Source: an uncultured Selenomonadales bacterium (GTDB lineage: Bacteria; Bacillota; Negativicutes; Selenomonadales; Selenomonadaceae). Taken from it: a stretch of DNA of 19,931 nucleotides. The notes below the pieces were generated by a model. That model worked only from the letters and a program-made list of their open reading frames with translations. It made no database searches and had not been told where the DNA came from. The stretch spans positions 1 through 19,931 of the forward strand of contig CALFJC010000036.1 in the NCBI GenBank assembly GCA_937877655.1, given 5' to 3'. Shown here piece by piece: positions 1 through 8,063 of this stretch; within the stretch, counting starts at the first letter, position 1; the number at the start of each line of letters is the position of its first letter. The position numbers and the translations under genes were made by a program.

Positions 1-1212
1 CGCGAAGCCCGTCATTTCCAAAACTTCTCTGACTCGCCCGCCGATATTTTTAATTGTCATTGCTCCGCTCTGCGCTTTGATTTTCTTAAACGCCGCAACC
101 AAAATTTTTAAGCCCGAAGAAGAAATATATTCCAAGCCGTCCAAGTCGAAGATAATTTTTTCTGCGCCGTCCAATGCCGACAAAATTTTTTCCTTTGAAG
201 TATTCGCCGCGTCCGTGTTGAGTTTGCCCGAAAGTTTTATCGTCAAATCTTTTCCGAGCCGTTCGGAAGAAATTTTTAAGCCTTGATTCTCTTGCGTTTG
301 GATTGTCGGAAATTCCTTCGCGCCCGTGTAAGTCACGACGAATTTTTTCAGCATGACCAAAGGATACAAATGCTCCTTGAAAAAGCGCAAATTTTCTTCG
401 CCCACGTCGTCCATAATGTTTTGCGTCAAAATGCCGCGCTCCAAATTTATCTTCGCGTCATACCAGTAAGCAAATTGATTCGCGCCGACAAAATTATAAT
501 CAGCCTTCGCAAAGGGCGAGATTGAGTGCGTCTCGTCTATTTGTTCGTCCAAACAATAAGCGACAATCTTTCCTTCCACGCGCACGACAAAGCCATAAAG
601 ATTTTTCAGCTCGTTCCAATGCTCCAGCGCGAACAGGAAATTTGAATCGTCATCTTGCGCAAAATCGATGTTCTCGGCGCGGCTTTGAAGATTTTCTTCC
701 GCACCGCTTTGAAACGCCCGCAACTCGTCAAAAATTTTGGGCGAAATCTCTTCGACCGTGTAATTATATTTTTTCTCAAAAGAATTGCGCCCCTGACGAA
801 TGCTTTTCAATTTTTTGCCTTCAAGATTTTTCATGCGGTCGAGATACAAAATATAATCCCAATAATCGCGGTCTTCCTCAATCTCAATCGCCGAGCCGAG
901 TTCGCGTTGCCAAATCTTAAGCAAATATTCCGGAACGAGATTAAAGACAGTACCGGCGGGCACATGTTCCGCAAAAACTTTCTGCCAATTAATTTCGTCC
1001 CAATCGCCGACAGGTGCTCCAAAAAATTCTGTGTCGCCAATAGAAAATTTATGCCAGCAAAGATTATCGACGTAAGCACGCCGAACATCATATTTTTCTT
1101 TGGCGGCGAGAACCATCATCGGCGAAGCATTGGACGGAATTTGAATGCAACGCTTGAGATATTCCAAATAACGGACGTTGTCTTCCATGCCGAAGTCTTT
1201 AAACTCAATCAT
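1..1212 (-). CDS. DUF2156 (lysyl-PG synthase C-terminal-like) protein fused to an STAS domain, 3' end outside window
   Basis: An open frame of 404 codons starts at ATG 1212 and runs off the left edge without a stop. Residues about 1-300 read as a DUF2156 / phosphatidylglycerol lysyltransferase C-terminal-like (GNAT-fold) domain: 'WDYILYLDRMKNLEGKKLK' followed by 'RNSFEKKY', and near the domain end 'NIMDDVGEENLRFFKEHLYP' before 'LKKF'. Residues about 308-404 read as an STAS (anti-sigma-factor antagonist) domain with 'IIFDLDGLEYISSSGLKIL', where the SSG serine is at the position phosphorylated in SpoIIAA-type proteins. The start overlaps the RND stop by 8 bp and has AGGAGT eight bases upstream, so translation is probably coupled to the pump. 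The substrate is unknown; an aminoacyl-transfer role is only a family-level guess. The STAS domain suggests partner-switching control or protein contact. Domain calls are from motif recognition only. Confidence 0.8.
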   Translation of the reverse strand, partial: MIEFKDFGMEDNVRYLEYLKRCIQIPSNASPMMVLAAKEKYDVRRAYVDNLCWHKFSIGDTEFFGAPVGDWDEINWQKVFAEHVPAGTVFNLVPEYLLKIWQRELGSAIEIEEDRDYWDYILYLDRMKNLEGKKLKSIRQGRNSFEKKYNYTVEEISPKIFDELRAFQSGAEENLQSRAENIDFAQDDDSNFLFALEHWNELKNLYGFVVRVEGKIVAYCLDEQIDETHSISPFAKADYNFVGANQFAYWYDAKINLERGILTQNIMDDVGEENLRFFKEHLYPLVMLKKFVVTYTGAKEFPTIQTQENQGLKISSERLGKDLTIKLSGKLNTDAANTSKEKILSALDGAEKIIFDLDGLEYISSSGLKILVAAFKKIKAQSGAMTIKNIGGRVREVLEMTGFA

Positions 1213-4200
1213 CGTTTGAACTCCTTCCTAAATAAACTGCCGCATACATTACGGGTAAAACCAACAGCGTTAAAACAGTCGCAACCAACAAGCCGCCCGC
1301 TATCGCAACCGCCATCGGTCCCCAAAATGCACTTATCATCAGCGGCAACATTCCCAAAATCGCCGCCGCCGCCGTCAGCATTATCGGGCGAAACCTCAAA
1401 ATCGCCGAATCAATTATTGCGTCAAAAAGTTTTTCGCCCGCCGACAAATGCTGTTGAATCTGGTCGATTAAAATTACCGAGTTGCGAATTATCATTCCCG
1501 ACAGCGCAATTACTCCGAGCTCCGCCACGAAGCCCAGCGGTTTGTTCAAAATTATCAGCGCGAAAATCACGCCGATTAAGCCGAGCGGCGCAGTCAACAA
1601 AGTTAAAATCATTGCCCGCGCGTCGTTAAGTTGAATCATTAAAAGCGTCATGATTATAAACACGACGAGCGGCAACATTGCGGCGAGGTATCCCGTTGAT
1701 TCGTCGCTTTCTTCAAGGTCGCCGCCAGGTTCGATTGAGTAGCCGAGCGGCAAATTTTTTCTTAAATCTTCCGTTGCGTCAAAAGCTTTTGTCGCCGCGT
1801 CGTTGGCAGTGCCTGACAAAATATTTGCTTGCACTGTGATTGTCGGCTTAAGGTCGCGTCGATTTATCAAACCATATTCCGCGCCGTAAGAAATTTCAGC
1901 AATCTGTTCAAGCGGAACGTAGCCCGCCTCGCCAAGATAAATCGGCAAATTTTTCAGCGCGGCAAGATTATTTCTGTCCGCCGCCGCCAATCTCAAATCA
2001 ATGTCAATCGTCCTGTCGCCCGTGTAAAATTCCGCCGCCTTCGCGCCCGTTATCTCCGTGTAAAGCATCGACTTAACCGCTTGACTCGAAACGCCCAACG
2101 CACGCAATTTATCTTGATCAAGTTCAATGCGGACGACTTTTGATTTTTCATTCCAATCGAAATTAATTTCCGTGACGTTTGAATCTTGCGAAACAATGTC
2201 GGCAACCTGCGCGGCGAGCTCGTGAACTTTTTCAATATCTGTTCCCGAAACTCTCAACATGATCGGATAATCGGCGGGCGGTCCCGTTTGAATCAGCTGA
2301 ATATTTTTTTTGACGAGCGGAAAATTTTCTTCCAGTTCGTGACGAATTTTTTCAATCAGAGCGTCGCGATTGTCTTCGTTAGCCGTGACGACAAATTTTG
2401 CGCAGTTATCGGCGTCGTTTTGCGGCGAAACCGTCAACACAAAGCGCGGCGTATCCTGCCCGACATAATACGCGAAATTTTTAAGATTGTCGCGCTCCGT
2501 GTTTAAAAATTTTGCAAAGCGATCTGCTTCGGCTTGCGTCGCCGCCATTGAAGAGCCTTCCGGCAATTTCAATTCGATTAAAATTTCCGGACGAATCGAC
2601 GGCGGAAAAAATTCCAGCTGAACAAATTCCGCCGCAAAAATCGTTGCCGCAAATGCTCCGATTGTCCCGCTCAAAACCAAAATTTTATTCCGCAAAAAAA
2701 TTTCAAGCACGCGGCGGAAAATTTTATAAAAGCGGCTGTTGTAAAGCTCCGCCTCCGATTTTTTTTCGACTTTGATAATGTAAGTTCCGAAAAGCGGCGC
2801 AACCATTACCGAAACAATCCAAGACAACAACAGCGCGATTGAAACTACCCAAAACATGTCGCGGCAAAATTCGCTCGCCATACCTTTTGCAAATGCAACG
2901 GGAATAAAGCCCGCGCAGGTTATCAAAGTTCCCGTAAGCATCGGTTTTGCCGTGACGTTGAAGGCGTGACAAGCCGCGTCGAATCTCGACAGCCCGCGCT
3001 CCAGCTGAACGCTCATCATTTCAACCGCAATTATCGCGTCGTCGACCAAAAGTCCCAGCGCGATTATCAGCGAGCCCAGCGAAACTTTGTGTAAGTCAAT
3101 TCCGAAAACATACATGAAACAAAATGTCCCCGCCAAAACCAGCGGTATGCAACCCGCAACGACGAGCCCCGTCCTCACGCCCAAACTTGCAAAGCTCACG
3201 CCCAAGACGATTACGATTGCCAAAATTAAAGTTTCGACAAACACGCCGATTGATTCTTCAACGACAAGCGGCTGGTCGGAGACTTGATGAAGTTCCAAGC
3301 CCAAAGGAAGTTCCTGCTGAATTTTTTCCGTCATTCCGCGCAGATTTTCTCCGAGCTTTAAAATATTTCCGCCGTCCTCCATTGCAACCGCAATTCCAAT
3401 CGCGGGCTCGCCGTTGAAAAACATTTTTGGTTCGGGAGGATCGACAAAACGCCTTTCGACTTTTGCAATGTCACCGAGTCTGAAAATTTTTCCCGCCGCA
3501 TTTATCGGCAGATTTTTTATTTCGTCAACGTCATCAAAAATCCCCGTCACGCGCAGATAAACATTGTCGGAAGAAGTTTCAATCATCCCGGCGGGCGTCA
3601 TTGCATTTTGCGCGGCGAGCGTGTTTGAAATAATTTGCGGGCTGATTCCGAGTTCGGAAAGTTTTGCCTGTTCAATTTCGACGTAGACAATTTCCGACTG
3701 CACGCCGACAAGTTCAATTTTTTTAACGTCGTCAATGCCGAGCAGAAGGCGGCGAATTTCTTCGGAGTATTTGCGAAGTTCTTCATAAGAAAAACCGTCG
3801 CCCGTAAGCGCGTAAATCGACCCAAAAACTTCATCATAAGTATCGTTGAAAAAAGGTCCGACGACGCCTTCGGGCAATTCGCTTTTTATGTCGTTGCAAT
3901 AATTTCTAACGTCGCGCCAAGTTGGACGAATTTGTTCGGTTGAGGGTTCTTCGTCAAGCCTGACATAAATTACCGTCGAGCCGGGGCGCGTTTCGCTTTC
4001 CAAGTAATCAAGGTTGGGAATGTCCTGCAATTTTTTTTCGAGCTTGTCGGTAACTTGCTCCTGCATTTCGTCGGCAGTCGCACCCGGCCAATACGCCGCA
4101 ACTATCATTTCGCGGACGACAAATTTTGGATCTTCCATGCGACCGAGAGCAAAATAAGCACAAATTCCGCCCAAAAATGCTGTGACGACAAAATACCAAA

Positions 4201-4243
4201 CGAGACTTCGATTATTCAAGGCGAGTTCGGTTAAATTTCTCAT
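1205..4243 (-). CDS. Efflux RND transporter permease (AcrB/MexB-like, HAE1-type)
   Basis: This 1012-residue inner-membrane proton/drug antiporter is close to the usual length of about 1030-1050. It has the family layout: TM1 at about residues 12-32, a large periplasmic porter domain, a TM2-6 block from about 330, a second periplasmic domain at about 560-840 and a TM8-12 block to the C-terminus. The proton-relay Asp pair is visible in TM4 as 'GLLVDDAIIAVEMM' (D401/D402). N-terminal porter residues 'PGATADEMQEQVTDKLEKKL' are typical. It lies downstream of a lipoprotein MFP gene, separated by a 521-bp repeat-bearing gap, and overlaps the next gene by 8 bp. An outer-membrane TolC-type partner is not in the window. 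ATG 4243 is preceded by a weak AAGGGG about 13 bases upstream. Substrate cannot be told from sequence. Confidence 0.95.
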   Translation of the reverse strand: MRNLTELALNNRSLVWYFVVTAFLGGICAYFALGRMEDPKFVVREMIVAAYWPGATADEMQEQVTDKLEKKLQDIPNLDYLESETRPGSTVIYVRLDEEPSTEQIRPTWRDVRNYCNDIKSELPEGVVGPFFNDTYDEVFGSIYALTGDGFSYEELRKYSEEIRRLLLGIDDVKKIELVGVQSEIVYVEIEQAKLSELGISPQIISNTLAAQNAMTPAGMIETSSDNVYLRVTGIFDDVDEIKNLPINAAGKIFRLGDIAKVERRFVDPPEPKMFFNGEPAIGIAVAMEDGGNILKLGENLRGMTEKIQQELPLGLELHQVSDQPLVVEESIGVFVETLILAIVIVLGVSFASLGVRTGLVVAGCIPLVLAGTFCFMYVFGIDLHKVSLGSLIIALGLLVDDAIIAVEMMSVQLERGLSRFDAACHAFNVTAKPMLTGTLITCAGFIPVAFAKGMASEFCRDMFWVVSIALLLSWIVSVMVAPLFGTYIIKVEKKSEAELYNSRFYKIFRRVLEIFLRNKILVLSGTIGAFAATIFAAEFVQLEFFPPSIRPEILIELKLPEGSSMAATQAEADRFAKFLNTERDNLKNFAYYVGQDTPRFVLTVSPQNDADNCAKFVVTANEDNRDALIEKIRHELEENFPLVKKNIQLIQTGPPADYPIMLRVSGTDIEKVHELAAQVADIVSQDSNVTEINFDWNEKSKVVRIELDQDKLRALGVSSQAVKSMLYTEITGAKAAEFYTGDRTIDIDLRLAAADRNNLAALKNLPIYLGEAGYVPLEQIAEISYGAEYGLINRRDLKPTITVQANILSGTANDAATKAFDATEDLRKNLPLGYSIEPGGDLEESDESTGYLAAMLPLVVFIIMTLLMIQLNDARAMILTLLTAPLGLIGVIFALIILNKPLGFVAELGVIALSGMIIRNSVILIDQIQQHLSAGEKLFDAIIDSAILRFRPIMLTAAAAILGMLPLMISAFWGPMAVAIAGGLLVATVLTLLVLPVMYAAVYLGRSSNDD

Positions 4244-4264
4244 TGATTATTACTAACCCCTTGC

Positions 4265-4702
4265 TTATAAAAAATCTTGGTTTTTGAAGTAGTTGCTACA
4301 GTCACGGATTCGGAGACAAAACACGGGATTTTTTGAAGGATTTGGAAAAACTACAGATTCTTGCAAAAAATCATGTTCCTTTCAATCGATTTTTTCACGA
4401 CTTTAGCGTTATCACGCCGTTTTAAAGAACATATAAAATCTTGGTATTTTTAATGTTGCCGATATCACGGATTTTGAGATAAAAAGGCGGGAATTTTTGA
4501 TGCAACCCCCGAAAACTATAATTTCTTGCAAAAACTCATGTTTTGTTCAGCTGAAAATTTGAGAGTTTCGCGCCATTACGCCGTTCTTTCGATACTATAA
4601 AATCTTGATATTTTCAATGTTGCCGATATCACGCATTTTAAGGTAAAAAGGCGGGAATTTTTGATGCAACTCCCCAAAACTATAATTTCTTGCAAAAAAT
4701 CT
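4265..4702. repeat. Three imperfect tandem copies of a 164-bp repeat between MFP and RND genes
   Basis: The core 'TATAAAATCTTG' recurs with its AATC ending at 4276, 4440 and 4604, exactly 164 bp apart each time. On the minus strand each unit starts with TTTTTGCAAGAA(A/T). The two units nearer the MFP gene then share TTGCATCAAAAATTCCCGCC and CGTGATATCGGCAACATT. The copy next to the RND gene is clearly more diverged, and the copy next to MFP is incomplete at its right end. In the two better copies GTTGC-ATC and GAT-ATCG-GCAAC could pair as a bulged stem. I do not recognise the family. The units lie inside what should be one efflux operon, so they could act as a leader, attenuator or internal promoter region. 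No coding potential beyond very short frames is visible. Confidence 0.85.
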
Positions 4703-4751
4703 CGGAGCAAAATTCTCTGTGAATTTTTGAGCCGTCAAGAATTTTTAGCAC
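4680..4751 (-). CDS. Possible 23-residue peptide after the MFP gene
   Basis: Immediately after the MFP stop there is a strong AAAGGAG, then eight bases, then GTG opening a 23-codon frame (LKILDGSKIHREFCSEIFCKKL after the initiator) that ends inside the 164-bp repeat. An ATG two bases earlier gives only Met-Cys-stop. The good ribosome binding site is real, but it may be a leftover from an ancestral arrangement in which the RND gene followed directly. The repeat copies preserve the end of this peptide (FCKKL-stop, FCKNL-stop), but two of them lack a convincing ribosome binding site. Probably not a functional gene. Confidence 0.2.
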   Translation of the reverse strand: MLKILDGSKIHREFCSEIFCKKL

Positions 4752-4764
4752 ATTTTTAGCTCCT

Positions 4765-5811
4765 TTAATTTGTTCGGACTTCCTGCCCGTCACGAAGTTT
4801 TTGAACGCCCGCAACGACGACAATATCTCCCGCGCCGAGCCCGTGAACTCGAACGTTGTTATCGTCAAAGGCAGTGACTTCAACTTTTTTCAACGAAACT
4901 TTTCCGTCTTCGACAAGCCAAACCTGCGCGGCGTCGCCCGTCTGATAAATCGCACTCAACGGCAAAATAATTGCGTTCGGAGAAATTTCGTCGCGCATTG
5001 AAACATTCGCCGTCATGCCCAAAGAAATATTTCGGGCTTCGGGCAGAGAAATTTTCACTGTAAAAGTTCTCGACGCCAAATCAGCCATAGGAGAAATTTC
5101 GCGAACAGAGCCGCTTACAACATCTTTCGTTGCCCAAAAATTTATCGTCACGCTCTGCCCGATTTGCACGGCGGAAATTTTATTTTCGGGAATGTCGACA
5201 ACAACTTCAAATTCATTCGTCTGAACGAGTTTCAAAACAGTTTGTCCCGCCGCAACGACTTGCCCGACCTCCGCCGCAATTTCCGAAATAACTCCGTCGG
5301 CATTGGCGGTTAAAGTTGTGTAGCCGAGAGCATTTTGACTTTGACGGGCTTGCGCAACGGCGGCATCATAAGCAGCCTGCGCGGCGTCGAATTGAGTTTT
5401 GTATTGGTCAAGGACGACGGCGGCTATCGCTTCCGATTTAAAAAGTTCCGTGTAACGGTCGAGATTCGATTTTGCAAGTTCAAGTTGCGCCCGCGCCGAA
5501 GCAACTTGCGCGTCGGCACTGTGTGATTGCTCGACAATATCTTTCGGATCAATCGTCATTAAAATTTCTCCCGCTTTGACGAAAGAGCCCGCTTGAACGT
5601 CGCGAGAAATTATTTTCCCGCCGACTTGAAAGGATAAATTTGTTTCGTAACGTCCTTTGACGACGCCCGAAAAATTTTCAACCTGCGCGGCGTTAGAAAA
5701 TTTTATCTGTTGAACTTTGACGAGCGGCGGTTTTTGAATTGCAATTTCTTCCTTGCAACCGCTCAGCAAAAAACTTGCGGCGAGAATCCCTGCCCAAAAT
5801 TTTTTCTTCAA
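4765..5811 (-). CDS. RND efflux periplasmic adaptor (membrane fusion protein), lipoprotein
   Basis: This 348-residue protein begins with a lipoprotein signal peptide: KKK, a hydrophobic stretch and lipobox LLSGC with Cys19. It is therefore predicted to be lipid-anchored in the periplasm. Next come a lipoyl-like half ('FQVGGKIISRDVQAGSFVKAG'), an Ala/Gln-rich alpha-helical hairpin at about residues 95-165, the second lipoyl half ('TANADGVISEIAAEVGQVV'), a beta-barrel and a membrane-proximal domain. It bridges the RND pump encoded downstream to an outer-membrane channel. The start is TTG at 5811 with GGTGAG six to seven bases upstream; no ATG is better placed. It is the first gene of its operon, behind a TTGCCG-N17-TACAAT promoter at 5842-5870. 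Confidence 0.92.
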   Translation of the reverse strand: MKKKFWAGILAASFLLSGCKEEIAIQKPPLVKVQQIKFSNAAQVENFSGVVKGRYETNLSFQVGGKIISRDVQAGSFVKAGEILMTIDPKDIVEQSHSADAQVASARAQLELAKSNLDRYTELFKSEAIAAVVLDQYKTQFDAAQAAYDAAVAQARQSQNALGYTTLTANADGVISEIAAEVGQVVAAGQTVLKLVQTNEFEVVVDIPENKISAVQIGQSVTINFWATKDVVSGSVREISPMADLASRTFTVKISLPEARNISLGMTANVSMRDEISPNAIILPLSAIYQTGDAAQVWLVEDGKVSLKKVEVTAFDDNNVRVHGLGAGDIVVVAGVQKLRDGQEVRTN

Positions 5812-5841
5812 ATAAACTCACCGCCCAAAAAATTTTTTGAC

Positions 5842-5870
5842 ATTGTATCTTACACAAAAAAAATCGGCAA
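5842..5870 (-). promoter_or_regulatory. Promoter of the MFP-RND operon
   Basis: On the minus strand TTGCCG (5870-5865) and TACAAT (5847-5842) are separated by exactly 17 bp. Each box differs little from the sigma-70/sigma-A consensus. The -35 box lies inside one arm of the terminator hairpin of the upstream TPR gene. The MFP start codon is about 30 bp downstream of the -10 box. Confidence 0.6.
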
Positions 5871-5894
5871 GTTTTCTTCCTGCCGATTTTTTTT
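5856..5894. terminator. Bidirectional rho-independent terminator after the TPR gene
   Basis: The arms AAAAAAAATCGGCA (5856-5869) and TGCCGATTTTTTTT (5881-5894) pair as a GC-containing stem around an 11-nt loop, flanked by A- and T-tracts so it can work on either strand. On the minus strand it closes the cca-glycosyltransferase-TPR transcription unit just before the efflux operon begins. Confidence 0.8.
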
Positions 5895-5911
5895 TGCCTT
5901 CAAAAAATTTT

Positions 5912-6442
5912 TCAACCATTATAGCCGAGCTGTTTTGCCTTGACGAAGTCGGCTTGCGATTTTGTTATTTCTCCAAGTTTTTCGTAAGCTAATCCGCGAT
6001 TGTAATACGCTTCAGCACATGTCGGCTTGAATTCAATCGCCTTGTTGCAGTCTTCAATCGCCTTTTCGTATTCTTTCAATTCAATATAGGCAGCGGCGCG
6101 ATTAAAATAAGGAATAGGATATTTCCTCCTACCGACGCGCTTAATGGATTCAGAAAAATCACTGAGTGCTTGCTCATAATTCCCCAGCTCCAAATAAGCC
6201 CAGCCGCGATTGTTATAAGAATAGTAGTACGTCGGCTTGATTTCAATGGATTTATTCGCGTCGTCAATCGCTTTATAACAATTCTTCAAGCCTACATAGA
6301 CGGAGGCGCGATAACTGTAAGCAAGGTAAGAATTCGGGTCAAGTTCAAGAACTTCATTGCAAAGTTTTAGTGCGTCGAGATTCTCTCCGCGCTCGTGAGC
6401 ATCCCACGCCTTGTCAAGCTTATCTCTTATCATGTCAACCAT
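5912..6442 (-). CDS. Tetratricopeptide-repeat (TPR) protein
   Basis: This 176-residue protein is built almost entirely of TPR units, about four to five of them. Examples are 'AYSYRASVYVGLKNCYKAIDDANKSIEIKP', 'YSYNNRGWAYLELGNYEQALSDFSESI' and 'EAYYNRGLAYEKLGEITKSQADFVKA', each with the usual G/A/Y/A/P helix-packing positions. No signal peptide is seen, so it is probably cytoplasmic; TPR folds serve as protein-binding scaffolds. ATG 6442 is chosen because AAAAGGAG lies eight bases upstream; a TTG six bases further 5' is too close to that site. It is the last gene of the cca-glycosyltransferase unit, 28 bp after the carbonic-anhydrase-like gene and followed by a terminator. Its partner is unknown. 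Confidence 0.88.
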   Translation of the reverse strand: MVDMIRDKLDKAWDAHERGENLDALKLCNEVLELDPNSYLAYSYRASVYVGLKNCYKAIDDANKSIEIKPTYYYSYNNRGWAYLELGNYEQALSDFSESIKRVGRRKYPIPYFNRAAAYIELKEYEKAIEDCNKAIEFKPTCAEAYYNRGLAYEKLGEITKSQADFVKAKQLGYNG

Positions 6443-6470
6443 AATCAATACTCCTTTTAAAGACAGAAAT

Positions 6471-7013
6471 TTAATCTTCCTGCCAAGCCGTTAAGCCGAG
6501 ATGAACGACATATTCTTTGGCGCATTCGTAATAATGCATTGCCGAAGTTCTCAACGCAACAATTTCATCGTCGCGAAGGGCACGCATGATTTTTGCGGGG
6601 TTGCCGAAGACCAGAGAGTTATTGGGAATTTTTTTGTACTGCGTAATGACAGTGCCCGCGCCGATAATGCAGTTGTTGCCGATTTCCGAGTAGCCCAAAA
6701 TAATCGAGCCCATGCCGATTAAACAATCATTTCCGATTTTGCGGCAATGAATAATCGCGTTGTGCCCGACCGTCACGTAATTTCCGATCTCTGTCGGAGT
6801 ATCGCCCATGACGTGAACCGTGCAGTTGTCCTGAATGTTTGTGTAGTTGCCGATTTTTACGGGTTGAAAGTCGCCGCGAACAGTCACGCCAAACCATATG
6901 CTCGACCCCGCGCCAATTTCAACTTCACCGACAACCGACGCGCTCGGTGCAACAAAAACATCTTTGGCTATCTTCGGCTCCTTGCCTTTGTACGGCAGAA
7001 TTATTGCTTCCAT
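6471..7013 (-). CDS. Gamma-carbonic anhydrase / hexapeptide-repeat protein (YrdA/PaaY-like)
   Basis: This 180-residue protein is mainly a left-handed beta-helix with isoleucine/valine-spaced hexapeptide repeats ('VGEVEIGAGSSIWFGVTVRGD', 'TEIGNYVTVGHNAIIHC', 'SEIGNNCIIGAGTVI'). The three histidines that bind metal in gamma-class carbonic anhydrases have counterparts here: H67 in 'NCTVHV', and H84 and H89 in 'VGHNAIIHC'. The 5-residue spacing of the last pair matches Cam. The C-terminal helix 'MHYYECAKEYV' is typical of the small YrdA/PaaY subgroup. These are cytoplasmic trimers, many with weak or no shown carbonic anhydrase activity. ATG 7013 has AAAGGA about eight bases upstream, inside the end of the preceding glycosyltransferase gene (4-bp gap), so it is in the same operon. 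Confidence 0.9.
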   Translation of the reverse strand: MEAIILPYKGKEPKIAKDVFVAPSASVVGEVEIGAGSSIWFGVTVRGDFQPVKIGNYTNIQDNCTVHVMGDTPTEIGNYVTVGHNAIIHCRKIGNDCLIGMGSIILGYSEIGNNCIIGAGTVITQYKKIPNNSLVFGNPAKIMRALRDDEIVALRTSAMHYYECAKEYVVHLGLTAWQED

Positions 7014-7017
7014 TTTA

Positions 7018-8058
7018 TCAATCCTTTCTCTTTAATTCGTTTTCCAATTCCGCAATGCGCTCTTGAAGTGCGACAGAAAATTTTTGTTGAGCATCAATGA
7101 CATTGAAAAAATAGGGAATGGCTCCGCCTTTATCTGCCAATTCCCTTTGTAAAATTTCATAAATGACATAGGACTTCGTTTGAAGACGCTCCTCCGAGAT
7201 ATTTTTGAAACAAACATCAAAATGCTGATCCGTCGCCATGTAGCAATAAAAAGGATTCTTCCTTAAAATTTCTATCTCCTTCGACAAAGCATCAAGAGCC
7301 TCGCTCCAAAGAATAAAAGACTTCAGCCAATATGCAATTTGCTTTTCGGGCGAACGTTTTTTTCTGGTGACGGAGCCGAACGATTCGACGCGATAAACAT
7401 AAAAAGCTTCGGGCAACCGCAAAAATTTTTTCGCGCAACAAAAAACGTGAATTGTCCAAAGAAAATCGCCGCCCGAAATTATTTCGGGAAATGTGATTTT
7501 ATTTTTCAGCAAAAAATCTCTCCGAAGAAATTTCGACCACGGAGTTCGGAGATTGCCTTTGAATAAAAGTCGTTGAAGAATTTCTTCGGGAGAATCGATT
7601 ATCAAAAGCGGCTCGTCCGCCAAAAATTCTCCTTCCGAATCTTTTACCCGCCGAATTGTCCCCGCCGCGTCATATGTGTAACAGGAGCTCGTGTAGACAA
7701 CTTCGACATCAAAATTTTTTGCCGCCGCCAAAAGTTTTTCAAGTGCGATTTTATCAATGACATCATCGGCATCCATGAAAAAAATGTATTCGCCGCGTGA
7801 AAGTTCCAAGCCGATATTTCGCGGAACATATCCTGCGCCGCCCGAATTCTTTTCCGTTTGAAAAAGTTTCAGCCGCCCGTTAAACTTCGGAAAATAATTT
7901 TCGACGACCGCGCAGGAATTATCTGTCGAGCAATCGTCAATCGCAATCACTTCAAAATCTTGGAAGGTTTGTGCCAAAAGACTTTCGAGACACTCGGCGA
8001 TATATTTTTCCGCATTGTAAACGGGAATGACAACCGAGACCGCAGGATTTTCTTTCAA
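7018..8058 (-). CDS. Family 2 glycosyltransferase (type beta), single domain
   Basis: A GT-A fold glycosyltransferase of about 346 residues. It has N-terminal 'VSVVIPVYNAEKYIAECLESLLAQTFQDFEVIAIDDCSTD' nucleotide-sugar-binding segments (given here as the general family pattern), a DXD motif in 'FFMDADD' at about residue 96, and an acceptor-side region 'RTPWSKFLRRDFL...GGDFLW'. The C-terminus is a short coiled coil ('LQERIAELENELKRK'). No transmembrane segment is seen, so it probably works on the cytoplasmic face. I prefer TTG 8058: GGGCGGGAG lies seven bases upstream, whereas the in-frame GTG at 8067 abuts that site. Its middle region is closest to the third domain of the large protein at 9309-12638. 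Sugar and acceptor are unknown. Confidence 0.88.
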   Translation of the reverse strand: MKENPAVSVVIPVYNAEKYIAECLESLLAQTFQDFEVIAIDDCSTDNSCAVVENYFPKFNGRLKLFQTEKNSGGAGYVPRNIGLELSRGEYIFFMDADDVIDKIALEKLLAAAKNFDVEVVYTSSCYTYDAAGTIRRVKDSEGEFLADEPLLIIDSPEEILQRLLFKGNLRTPWSKFLRRDFLLKNKITFPEIISGGDFLWTIHVFCCAKKFLRLPEAFYVYRVESFGSVTRKKRSPEKQIAYWLKSFILWSEALDALSKEIEILRKNPFYCYMATDQHFDVCFKNISEERLQTKSYVIYEILQRELADKGGAIPYFFNVIDAQQKFSVALQERIAELENELKRKD

Positions 8059-8063
8059 AAAAA

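Noticed and set aside
655..1629. A 324-codon plus-strand open frame.
   Set aside because: It is antisense to the DUF2156-STAS and RND genes, has low-complexity Pro/Ser/Arg composition and no recognisable domain; both minus-strand genes are strongly supported.
4244..4764. Insertion sequence between MFP and RND genes.
   Set aside because: No transposase frame, terminal inverted repeats or target duplication were seen, only the 164-bp direct repeats.
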